In this document: positions 56,606 to 64,000 of the stretch, piece after piece
Numbering within the stretch: position 1 is the stretch's first letter
Layout: the number at the start of each line of letters is the position of its first letter
NCBI RefSeq assembly: GCF_008710285.1
Contig: NZ_VYQF01000002.1
Span: forward strand, 496,001-560,000
Length of the DNA stretch: 64,000 bases
Reading direction: 5' to 3'
From: Ginsengibacter hankyongi
GTDB taxonomy: Bacteria > Bacteroidota > Bacteroidia > Chitinophagales > Chitinophagaceae
Made by a program: the position numbers and the translations under genes
The notes under the pieces: model-generated
The model's database searches: none
What the model was told of the DNA's origin: nothing
Seen by the model: only the letters and a program-made list of their open reading frames with translations

Positions 56606-57352
56606 CTATTTTTTAAGGCCGGGATATTGCATATTTAACCCTAGCAATGTGTCCCGGAGTGTAGATGCAATAATATATTCTTTGTACCAGTTTTGGTCGC
56701 TGGGAACAATAGTCCATGGTATGTCATTACAATTTTCAAAACAATCCTCGTACATCTGCATATAAACATCCCAAAGTTTAGCTTCTTCAAAATCATTAGC
56801 ATTGTACTTCCACATTTTCCCGGGATCTTTTATTCTTTCTTTAAGTCTTTCCTGTTGCTCTTCATAAGAAACATGCAAATAAAATTTCAGAATATTTGTA
56901 TTATTATGTTTTGATATTATATCCTCCCATTCATTAATTGCTTTCATTCTTTGGCGGGCAGTTTTATCATCACACCATTTATGAACTCTTGTTACAATTA
57001 TATCTTCATAATGACTACGGTTAAAAATTTGTATCATTCTCTTGGCAGGTGCCTGGGCATGAATACGCCACAAGAAATCGTGGCTTAATTCTTCCGGAGT
57101 GGGCGCCTTAAAACTCTTTACATTTACCCCTTGTGGATTCATCGACGTAAAAACATTTCTTATAACGCCGTCTTTTCCACTGGCATCCATTCCTTGTATT
57201 ACAACCAATATCGAATGTTGATTTTCTGCAAACAACAGGTTTTGTAATTCATCTAATTCTACTAGAATTTTTACAAGTTTATCTTTTGTTTCCTGTTTGT
57301 CAATTTCTTTTCCTGCTCTTGTATTTATTTCTTTGAGGTTAATACGGCTCAT
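56606..57352 (-). CDS. ppk2: PPK2-family polyphosphate:nucleotide phosphotransferase
   Basis: A 248-residue PPK2 enzyme that moves phosphate between polyphosphate and nucleotides, with a P-loop kinase fold. Walker A is GMDASGKDG (about residues 54-62), Walker B/lid residues are FNRSHYEDIIVTRVH, and WRIHAQAPAKRMI is conserved. Short one-domain PPK2 proteins usually phosphorylate AMP, ADP or GDP; which one is not readable here. It lies 34 bases upstream of mscL on the same strand. It belongs with the window's phosphate theme but is not near the pst operon. Confidence 0.93.
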   Translation of the reverse strand: MSRINLKEINTRAGKEIDKQETKDKLVKILVELDELQNLLFAENQHSILVVIQGMDASGKDGVIRNVFTSMNPQGVNVKSFKAPTPEELSHDFLWRIHAQAPAKRMIQIFNRSHYEDIIVTRVHKWCDDKTARQRMKAINEWEDIISKHNNTNILKFYLHVSYEEQQERLKERIKDPGKMWKYNANDFEEAKLWDVYMQMYEDCFENCNDIPWTIVPSDQNWYKEYIIASTLRDTLLGLNMQYPGLKK

Positions 57353-57461
57353 TATAATTTTTTAAACAAGAAGGAAGATGGTGAAATAATAATTTAAAAT
57401 AAGAAAATTTCCACATACAAAATATTATTTCAATTTTACAACAATTAAAAATCAATATTTT

Positions 57462-58367
57462 TTATTTGAAAGGAATTGCATTTTTCTTAGAAAAAAGCAA
57501 TTCCTTTCTTAATTGTTTTGCAGTCTTGGTGCTTCCGTCGTGGCTCCAGCCGGGAGGCATGAAGAGATATTTTATTTTAATGGCGAGAGGTAATTTTTTC
57601 CTTAGATCGGTTCCAATGTTTTGCCATTCGTGGAAAATTATTTTTGTGAGATGATGTGGATTTTCCAATTGTTTGGTGAGGCCATATCTTACAGGATCTT
57701 CTTTTACTTCATCCTGGAATGTTCCAAAAAAACGGTCCCATATTATTAATACCATTCCCATATTTCTATCTAAATAACGAACATTACTTGCATGATGAAC
57801 CCTGTGATGAGACGGACTAACAAAGACGGTCTCAAACCAACGGGGCATTTTATTGATGTATTGTGTATGCACCAATATTCCATATATCTGCGTTAGCGAG
57901 TACATAAATACAATATCAATTGGTTTAAAGCCAAGCAATACTAACGGTAAAAAATAAACGAAGCGGTATAATGGTTGTAATACAGAAGAACGGAAACCCG
58001 TAGTTAAATTAAATTCTTCTGAAGAATGATGAGTAACATGCACTGCCCAAAAAATACGGCAAAAATGATCAACCCGATGTTCTATGTAAAAAGCAAGATC
58101 TTCGAAAATAAAAAGTAACGGCCAATATAAAAAAGGAGAATAAGAAAAATCTACAAAATGGAACTGGTAAATTGAAAGGAGAATAAAAATATAAACAGCC
58201 CTGAATAAAAGATCTATCCCGCCATTAAGAATACACAAGTAAATATTAATAAACGTTTCCTTAACTGTATAGTACTTTTTTAAATGAAGATTACTAAATA
58301 TCATCTCCAGACCAATTACAATAAGATATAGTGGAGTAGTTATTAATATGAGTAATTGCTCTTTCAA
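57462..58367 (-). CDS. Sterol desaturase/fatty-acid hydroxylase-family membrane protein
   Basis: A 301-residue di-iron membrane protein. The histidine boxes are EHRVDH, HVTHHSSE, HTQYIN and SPSHHRVHHA, the set seen in the fatty-acid hydroxylase superfamily (sterol desaturase, alkylglycerol monooxygenase). Four to five membrane segments precede and surround them. The start is a TTG at 58367; a stop codon lies two codons upstream, so no longer form exists. The gene starts 15 bases after the frr stop on the same strand, an odd pairing. Likely hydroxylates a lipid; substrate unknown. Confidence 0.85.
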   Translation of the reverse strand: MKEQLLILITTPLYLIVIGLEMIFSNLHLKKYYTVKETFINIYLCILNGGIDLLFRAVYIFILLSIYQFHFVDFSYSPFLYWPLLFIFEDLAFYIEHRVDHFCRIFWAVHVTHHSSEEFNLTTGFRSSVLQPLYRFVYFLPLVLLGFKPIDIVFMYSLTQIYGILVHTQYINKMPRWFETVFVSPSHHRVHHASNVRYLDRNMGMVLIIWDRFFGTFQDEVKEDPVRYGLTKQLENPHHLTKIIFHEWQNIGTDLRKKLPLAIKIKYLFMPPGWSHDGSTKTAKQLRKELLFSKKNAIPFK

Positions 58368-58382
58368 AATTTAATGCTCAAA

Positions 58383-58946
58383 TTATACCGCCATAATTTC
58401 TTTCTCTTTTGCTTCAAGATGTTTTTCTATCAAAGAAATATAATTGTTTGTGAGTTCCTGCATATCACTTTCGCCATCTTTTGCAGCATCTTCACTTAGG
58501 CCATCTTTTTGTAATTTCTTAATTTGTTCAATAGCATCTCTACGAATATTGCGCACAGCAATTCTTGCATGTTCTCCTTCAACATTGCTTCTCTTCACCA
58601 GTTCTTTTCTTCTTTCTTCAGTAAGCGGTGGCAGAAATAAACGAATCATATTTCCGTCATTTTGTGGATTAATTCCGATGTTAGCAGCAATTATTGCCCG
58701 CTCAATTGGCTGAAGCATGTTTTTTTCCCAGGGCTGAATGGTAAGCGTTCTTGCATCCATCACACTTAAATTACCAACCTGGCCTATCGGTGTAGGGTTG
58801 CCATAATAATCAACTACAATACCATCCAGCATCGTTGGAGTTGCTTTACCAGCACGTATTTTTGTAAGTTCCGATTCGAAATGATCGATTGCTTTTTTCA
58901 TGGATAACCTGCTATCGTCTAATATTCCTGCTAAATCGTCTGCCAT
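58383..58946 (-). CDS. frr: Ribosome recycling factor
   Basis: A 187-residue RRF that, with EF-G, splits the post-termination ribosome. RAGKATPTMLDGIVVDYYG, MDARTLTIQPWEKNML and LPPLTEERRKELVK are the conserved segments. The usual partner gene pyrH is not upstream; the next gene on that side is a WecA/TagO-type transferase. Confidence 0.97.
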   Translation of the reverse strand: MADDLAGILDDSRLSMKKAIDHFESELTKIRAGKATPTMLDGIVVDYYGNPTPIGQVGNLSVMDARTLTIQPWEKNMLQPIERAIIAANIGINPQNDGNMIRLFLPPLTEERRKELVKRSNVEGEHARIAVRNIRRDAIEQIKKLQKDGLSEDAAKDGESDMQELTNNYISLIEKHLEAKEKEIMAV

Positions 58947-59044
58947 TTATTTATGGTTTAAAATAAAAATGTTGCCCAGAAACGTAGGGCCTAAAAAAGT
59001 GCACAAATTTAATAAAATCGGGTTGATAAAAAAGTTAATACGGT

Positions 59045-60178
59045 TTAATTCTGCTCAACTGCATCACCAGCCAAAGTGAATATTTTGTGGGATTTGATAA
59101 TAATTTCCTTTTGATCAAGTTCGGGCAGGCTAATAGATTTAATCTTTGTTTTGGGACGGCTATAATATACAACACTTACAATCGCTAATGATACACCCGA
59201 AAGTGCAAGTATATCCATAGTGGTACCTGAGAAGCGAAGAAGATACGCAAGGCTGATAAAAGCAATATTTCCGGCAATACAGGTCAATGCAATTCTGCGA
59301 TGACTATATCCAAGATCCAGCAAAAAATGATGAATATGATTTCTATCTGGGCTAAAAGGCGATCTGCGGGTAAGAATGCGAATTGTTACAACTCTCAGCG
59401 TATCGAATAAGGGAACAATTAAAATAGCAAAACCAATAGCCGGCGCAGATTGTAGAGGCATTCCAAGAGCAGGGTCTGCGGCTATTGCAATAAATTTTAT
59501 AACAAAAACCGAATTTAAAATACCGATGAGCAATGAGCCTGTATCGCCCATAAATATTTTTGCCGGAGAAAAGTTATAAATAAGAAAAGCGACGAGGCTT
59601 CCCACAAGTGAAAAGGCCATGACGGCATACATTAGTTGATGTGTAGCAAGAAAATATACTCCAAAAATTGAAGAGGTTAATAATCCAAGGCTACCTGCAA
59701 GGCCATCAACGCCATCGATGAGATTAAAGGAATTGGTGATAACAACAATTGTAAACAAAGTAAGTAAAATACTTGCGCTATGCGGAATTGCATGTAAGCC
59801 TAAAAAGCCATGCATATCATTTATTTGAATTCCTCCAAACTTAATAATGATACCCGCAGCAACCAGTTGACCTATAAATTTTTTAGAAGCAGAAAGTATT
59901 AAAATATCGTCTTTTATACCAAGAAAAAATATCACCATTATAGCGGCAACAAAATACTGGAAAACAGGTGGCACAGAAGAAGGAACGCCCAATAAAGAAG
60001 CAACGATAAAACCGGCAAAAATTCCAAGTCCACCTAAAGTAGGTATCACAGCCTTATGGACTTTTCTTTCATCAGGTTCATCGAAGAGCTTTTTATCCTT
60101 GGCAACTTCAATTATTACAGGTATAGAAAAAAACGTAATTAAAAACGCTAATCCCCCGCTGAGTAAGATGTTATCCAT
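59045..60178 (-). CDS. WecA/TagO-type polyprenyl-phosphate sugar-1-phosphate transferase
   Basis: A 377-residue inner-membrane glycosyl-1-phosphate transferase of the MraY/WecA superfamily. DEPDERKVHKAVIPTLGG opens the family fold; NSFNLIDGVDGLAGSLG holds the catalytic Asp pair, FMGDTGSLLIG is the magnesium-binding loop, and RNHIHHFLLDLG the C-terminal His motif. It attaches a sugar-1-phosphate (commonly GlcNAc) to undecaprenyl phosphate to start a surface polysaccharide. About ten membrane segments. No glycosyltransferases follow in the window. Confidence 0.93.
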   Translation of the reverse strand: MDNILLSGGLAFLITFFSIPVIIEVAKDKKLFDEPDERKVHKAVIPTLGGLGIFAGFIVASLLGVPSSVPPVFQYFVAAIMVIFFLGIKDDILILSASKKFIGQLVAAGIIIKFGGIQINDMHGFLGLHAIPHSASILLTLFTIVVITNSFNLIDGVDGLAGSLGLLTSSIFGVYFLATHQLMYAVMAFSLVGSLVAFLIYNFSPAKIFMGDTGSLLIGILNSVFVIKFIAIAADPALGMPLQSAPAIGFAILIVPLFDTLRVVTIRILTRRSPFSPDRNHIHHFLLDLGYSHRRIALTCIAGNIAFISLAYLLRFSGTTMDILALSGVSLAIVSVVYYSRPKTKIKSISLPELDQKEIIIKSHKIFTLAGDAVEQN

Positions 60179-60394
60179 ACCGTAATATTAAATAGCATTC
60201 TGTTACAAAAGTATAATTTAGTTTGAAGTAAACTATATTACTCTAAAATTTCTTCATACCTAATCTTTAATATTATACTTCTGTAAGAAAACAAGTTTAA
60301 AAATTTATTATTATCCTTTCAATCGTTTGGCGAATAATTTTATAACGCTATAACTGCCTACTTATTACATGGAGGTATCAATAAAATAAGAAGG

Positions 60395-61486
60395 TTATTC
60401 ACTTATTTTTTCATCAACTGCGCCTGCAACTACGTTGGCACTCATTCTGGTTAGGGGATTTTTACGGTTTTCTTCATACAGTTTTTGGTTATTTATTATG
60501 TCAATACTGCTAAATATCGCAGCCCGGAATGAAGAGGGATCTGCTTTATTTTTTCCTGCAATATCAAAGGCTGTTCCATGGTCAGGACTAGTGCGGATTC
60601 CTGGCAAGCCTGCTGTAAAATTAACTCCTTCTCCAAACGCAAGAGATTTGAATGGAATTAATCCCTGGTCGTGATACATTGCCAATACAGCATCAAATTT
60701 ATTATATTGACCCCTGGCAAAAAAAGCATCTGCACTAAAAGGACCTACTACCAGTAAATTACGCTGCTTTGCCTCTTTAATAGCCGGCCTTATAATTTCT
60801 TCTTCTTCCGTGCCTATTAATCCTTCATCGCCAGCATGCGGGTTTAAAGCCAATACTGCAATTTTTGGCTTTTCGATATTGAAATCTTTTCTTAAAGAAG
60901 CGTTTAATATTAATAGCTTACTTATAATATTCTCTTTGGTAATGTGAGCCGCAATTTCTTTCACCGGCAAATGTTCGGTAACTAACCCGATTTTCAAATT
61001 TTCAGCTGTGAGCAACATTAGCACATCATTCACACCAAAAAAATCTTTAAAAAAAGGAGTGTGGCCAGTGTATGAAAAATCTGCACTTTGAACATTTTTT
61101 TTGTGAAGCGGTGCAGTAACTAAGGCATCTATTTTGCCATCTTTTAAAGCAGTGGTAGCTGCTTGCAAGCTTTTTATAGCATACTGCCCACCCGTATCAT
61201 TTAAGGTGCCCGGGTTAATAGCAACTTCTTCTTCCCAGCAGTTAAAAATATTTACCTGGCGGGCATTTAATTTGTAAAAATCTTTAATGCTGGCAAAGCT
61301 GAAATTAAGATCGCCAATACTTTTCCTGTAAAAATTAATAGCCTTATTGCTGGCAAACACAACGGGCGTGCAAAAATCAAGAAAGCGGTTATCTGAAAGT
61401 GATTTTAAAATAAGTTCTATACCAATGCCATTAAGGTCGCCACAGGTAAATCCTATTACTGGCTTATTTTCTAACGGGATACTCAA
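60395..61486 (-). CDS. pdxA: 4-hydroxythreonine-4-phosphate dehydrogenase
   Basis: A 363-residue PdxA, an NAD-dependent, divalent-metal dehydrogenase in the deoxyxylulose-independent-step branch of pyridoxal-5'-phosphate synthesis. FTCGDLNGIGIELI opens the fold; the metal ligands lie in YTGHTPFF, LNPHAGDEG and MYHDQGLIPFK. It starts at a TTG at 61486, since no ATG or GTG is available upstream before a stop codon. About 110 bases separate it from recR on the same strand. Confidence 0.94.
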   Translation of the reverse strand: MSIPLENKPVIGFTCGDLNGIGIELILKSLSDNRFLDFCTPVVFASNKAINFYRKSIGDLNFSFASIKDFYKLNARQVNIFNCWEEEVAINPGTLNDTGGQYAIKSLQAATTALKDGKIDALVTAPLHKKNVQSADFSYTGHTPFFKDFFGVNDVLMLLTAENLKIGLVTEHLPVKEIAAHITKENIISKLLILNASLRKDFNIEKPKIAVLALNPHAGDEGLIGTEEEEIIRPAIKEAKQRNLLVVGPFSADAFFARGQYNKFDAVLAMYHDQGLIPFKSLAFGEGVNFTAGLPGIRTSPDHGTAFDIAGKNKADPSSFRAAIFSSIDIINNQKLYEENRKNPLTRMSANVVAGAVDEKISE

Positions 61487-61595
61487 ATTAATAAAATTGA
61501 AATGTTGAAATGCAAGTTAGTTAATTAAAATTTTCTTTGCAAGGGCGTGTTTATTCCTGGTAATTAGCTGTGTACGGTTTATAATCTGCCACAAT

Positions 61596-62219
61596 TTAAA
61601 ATTTATTTCCCACATAATTCTCAACAGGCATACGGTTGGAAATGCTGCGGGCCAATGTCATTTCATCCGCATATTCCAGCTCGCCGCCAAAAGCAATGCC
61701 ACGGGCGATGGTAGTAATTCTTATAGCTTTCGCTTTTAATTTCTTACTAATATAAAAAATAGTGGTATCGCCCTGGATATTGGGACTTAGCGCAAAAATC
61801 AGTTCTTCTACTTTTTCTTCATCGACTCTTTTAATAAGCGAATCAATTTGTAATTGATCTGGCCCAATACCATCCAGCGGAGAAATGACGCCACCTAAAA
61901 TATGGTAGAGGCCGTTGTATTGTTGTGTGCTTTCTATAGCAATCACATCACGAATACTTTCGACAACGCAAATCATTTGCTGCCTGCGAGCCCTGTCGGC
62001 ACAAATATTACATAACTGTTTATCAGAAATATTATAACAGCGGGTACAAAAATTAATTTCTTCTCTCATTTTTAAAATCGCTTCACTAAAATCTTTTACA
62101 TCATCTGTATTTTTTTTTAACAAATGAAGCACAAGCCGTAAAGCCGTTTTTTTACCAATGCCCGGCAACTTAGCAAATTCATTAACGGCATTTTCTAAAA
62201 GAGTGGAAGAAAAAATCAT
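61596..62219 (-). CDS. recR: Recombination protein RecR
   Basis: A 207-residue RecR, which with RecF and RecO loads RecA at gaps. [17 protein letters not shown] is the helix-hairpin-helix; the zinc finger is [16 protein letters not shown] (four Cys); the Toprim domain holds [12 protein letters not shown] and [15 protein letters not shown]. Length is normal. Confidence 0.96.
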   Translation of the reverse strand: MIFSSTLLENAVNEFAKLPGIGKKTALRLVLHLLKKNTDDVKDFSEAILKMREEINFCTRCYNISDKQLCNICADRARRQQMICVVESIRDVIAIESTQQYNGLYHILGGVISPLDGIGPDQLQIDSLIKRVDEEKVEELIFALSPNIQGDTTIFYISKKLKAKAIRITTIARGIAFGGELEYADEMTLARSISNRMPVENYVGNKF

Positions 62220-62230
62220 TCGGCAAAGAT

Positions 62231-62295
62231 AATGTACGATTACGATGTGCGATGTTTGGACAAGTACAATGTACGATGTTTGATGTGCAATGTCG
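62231..62295. repeat. Degenerate ATGTACGATGT-type repeats
   Basis: Two imperfect units starting AATGTACGAT (about 62231 and 62268) with internal CGATGTTTG and GATGTGC copies lie between recR and the Ig-like lipoprotein gene. Runs of this kind occur between genes in this group of bacteria; I know no function. Confidence 0.5.
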
Positions 62296-62335
62296 ATTGC
62301 CTGTCCTGTCTATTACTTATTGCCCCATTAGCAAA

Positions 62336-63727
62336 TTATAAAATAATATCTCTTTCATTATCCCAATCCTCGCGAATATTTATTTTTTGTTTGATAGCAA
62401 AAGCTTTTTCAGGCTGTTTCTTTAAATGATAATTTCCAGGATCCCAAATGCCGTTCTTATTATCATCTTCCAGGATTCTTATTTCGTAATCACCAGGGTT
62501 AAAAAGTTTCTGATTCCATTTTGATGAAGTTAAAGGATAGGAATTTACCACTTCGTTATTGGATACAAATTGCAAAACAGGATTTTTGAATTTTTCGAGA
62601 TTTTTAAAACTAAGGGAGATGCTTCCATACTCTCCTTCTTTTTTTGTTTTAAAATGAAAAGTATCAGATTTTAGTAATGTGACTCCCAGTGTATCTGTAG
62701 CAAAATCCTTTGGAATTATCAGCCTGTAGTCTGCGTTATCCAGCCACTTATTTGAAATGGTTATTTTCTTTCCGGTTGTATCAATAGTTGCAACTGCCGT
62801 TTTATAGGGATTATAAAGTGTATCCGTTAGCTGGATTTTCATGCTATCAAAATTCTTAAGCTTGCGATTAAATTCAATGGTAAGCGGGGTTAATAAATCC
62901 TGCTTGCCACTTCCAACTGAGGTCGTATATTTTAATTCTTTTTTTGAGGAAGCTCCACTTGTTGAAGTTGTTTTAGGCTTCGATTTTTCTTGCTGGTAAG
63001 CAAATAATTTTACAGGCTTTGTGCTATCACTTATTGTAACTGTGGTATCAAGAAATGCAAATAACTCATCCGGGTTGTTATACATTTTTTGCCCACCCTC
63101 ATCCTTTAAAGCAAACACATTATATATGCCTCCCGGTAAATTATGAAATGCAAAATTACCTGAGCTATCCAGCCTCGTAATATATTTTGGTTTTTGTTTA
63201 AATACGGCCGAATCATCAAGATCTTTGTATAAAAAAACCAACAAGGTAGAATCTGTTTTGCCAGTTTCTGCCAATTGAACGTTTCCTGAAAACCCGAGAG
63301 AATCAATATAAGCGCCTGTAGAAAATATGTATGAATAATTTCTGACCGGGTTGCCTTCATTTATATCCTGTATAGAGTTTCCAAAATCGAAGCGATAGGT
63401 GGTGTTTGGTTCCAGTGTATCACGAATTTTTATTGTAACCGTTCTTAATTTATAATCTACATTAGGGATAATTTTAGGCGTGGGCGAAACCAATAAATTC
63501 TCCTGTAATTTTTGAAGCTGAACATATTCATCGTAACTAAGTGTAATACGATTGCCTTTAAAATTTACCGTGCCGTTTGGTGGGTTGGCGTTTAAAAGCT
63601 TTGGTGGAATTGAATCTCTCGGCCCACCAGTAGGAACGCCTATTTGTGCACAACTGCTACCCAGAATTGAAACCGCATAAAGAGCGCAGCCTATTGCTAT
63701 AAAAAATAGAAAGTTCTTAAAATTCAT
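62336..63727 (-). CDS. Ig-like (Big_5) lipoprotein
   Basis: A 463-residue lipoprotein (lipobox LGSSC, Cys26). The mature protein begins AQIGVPTGGPRDSIPPKLLNANPPNGTVNF, the start of a Big_5-type Ig-like domain with ITLSYDEYVQL (about residues 60-70) and YRFDFGNSIQDINEGN. A carboxypeptidase-regulatory-like domain with a DSSGNFAFHNLPGGIYNVFAL turn follows, then a second Ig-like region. Proteins of this form are common in Bacteroidota envelopes, role unproven. Upstream lies the end of a helicase-nuclease gene. Confidence 0.85.
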   Translation of the reverse strand: MNFKNFLFFIAIGCALYAVSILGSSCAQIGVPTGGPRDSIPPKLLNANPPNGTVNFKGNRITLSYDEYVQLQKLQENLLVSPTPKIIPNVDYKLRTVTIKIRDTLEPNTTYRFDFGNSIQDINEGNPVRNYSYIFSTGAYIDSLGFSGNVQLAETGKTDSTLLVFLYKDLDDSAVFKQKPKYITRLDSSGNFAFHNLPGGIYNVFALKDEGGQKMYNNPDELFAFLDTTVTISDSTKPVKLFAYQQEKSKPKTTSTSGASSKKELKYTTSVGSGKQDLLTPLTIEFNRKLKNFDSMKIQLTDTLYNPYKTAVATIDTTGKKITISNKWLDNADYRLIIPKDFATDTLGVTLLKSDTFHFKTKKEGEYGSISLSFKNLEKFKNPVLQFVSNNEVVNSYPLTSSKWNQKLFNPGDYEIRILEDDNKNGIWDPGNYHLKKQPEKAFAIKQKINIREDWDNERDIIL

Positions 63728-63792
63728 CTTGGAAAAAAAGCAAACATAATTGCTTTCGGCTTATAAAGCCTTTTCGCGTTCCTAAAATAATT

Positions 63793-64000
63793 CTAAATCT
63801 CTTCTTCGGGTTCTTCAGTTACTTCATGCAAAGCAATCGCCATGTTGTTGGTTTTTACAAACTCGCACCAATGGCAATCAGGTTTGCCGCAACCCGTATA
63901 AAAATCATGTTGCTGAACTTTATCCCAAACCATTTTTATTTGTTGTGTAACGGTGGTAATATCTTCCGGGTTGATATAAATTTTTTCTTTGCGGTAATTC
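63793..64000 (-). CDS. C-terminal end of helicase with AddB-like iron-sulfur nuclease
   Basis: The last 68 residues of a gene that enters from the right. They contain YTGCGKPDCHWCEFVK, the C-terminal cysteine cluster typical of AddB-type PD-(D/E)XK nucleases, which in Bacteroidota are often fused to UvrD/PcrA-like helicases. The tail is acidic (EVTEEPEEEI). The helicase part lies outside the window, so this remains an inference from the cysteine motif. Confidence 0.7.
   Translation of the reverse strand, partial: NYRKEKIYINPEDITTVTQQIKMVWDKVQQHDFYTGCGKPDCHWCEFVKTNNMAIALHEVTEEPEEEI

Overview
The window reads as a chromosomal segment of a low-G+C Bacteroidota, most likely a member of the Chitinophagaceae. 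The evidence is the gene content: many secreted proteins with signal peptides ending in AQ, lipoproteins with short Cys lipoboxes, a UpxY-type NusG paralogue, a UmuDC pair with a C-terminal SPRYT..W tail, a split transketolase and a deoxyhypusine-synthase homologue. Shine-Dalgarno sequences are weak and several genes need TTG or GTG starts. I cannot name a genus. I see no tRNA, rRNA, CRISPR array or intact insertion sequence.

Layout. 1-3.5 kb: the N-terminus of a PA0069-type radical SAM protein, two tandem 2H-phosphoesterase paralogues (one lacking its first catalytic His), then a divergent umuD-like/umuC pair behind a palindromic operator. 3.6-5.7 kb: an unpaired transketolase C-terminal half and galE. 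5.8-15.3 kb: a phosphate island. DUF47-pit runs left; porin-pstS-pstC-pstA-pstB-phoU runs right behind a four-repeat, 11-bp-spaced Pho-box-like array; a PAP2 phosphatase and a PhoR-like histidine kinase follow. 15.4-31 kb: a DHS-like enzyme, two M28 peptidases, rpiB, an SdiA-regulated-type lipoprotein, a GH2 beta-galactosidase, rpoN coupled to a PAP2-like membrane protein, and secreted proteins. 31-42 kb: an ECF sigma factor with a small membrane partner, Hsp20, a transglutaminase-like protein, an MFS carrier, a PLP enzyme, tandem secreted paralogues, cardiolipin synthase, and YdcF.

42.2-50.2 kb is the most unusual stretch. An aldo/keto reductase, a squalene/phytoene-synthase-like enzyme and a 631-residue polytopic protein run rightward; the polytopic protein joins an isoprenylcysteine-methyltransferase-like end to an Lgt-like end. 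They converge on a large lipoprotein and a radical SAM protein. Next to these lies a decayed UpxY antiterminator. I infer a lipid- or peptide-modifying locus that I cannot match to a described pathway.

50.5-64 kb: gamma-glutamyltransferase, hydrolases, a LLM oxidoreductase, a frameshifted DinB/DUF1572 gene, then mostly leftward housekeeping genes: scpA, mscL, ppk2, a fatty-acid hydroxylase-family protein, frr, a WecA/TagO-type transferase, pdxA, recR, an Ig-like lipoprotein, and the C-terminal end of a helicase-nuclease. The phosphate theme (Pit, Pst, PhoU, porin, PAP2, PPK2) is the clearest functional link across the window.
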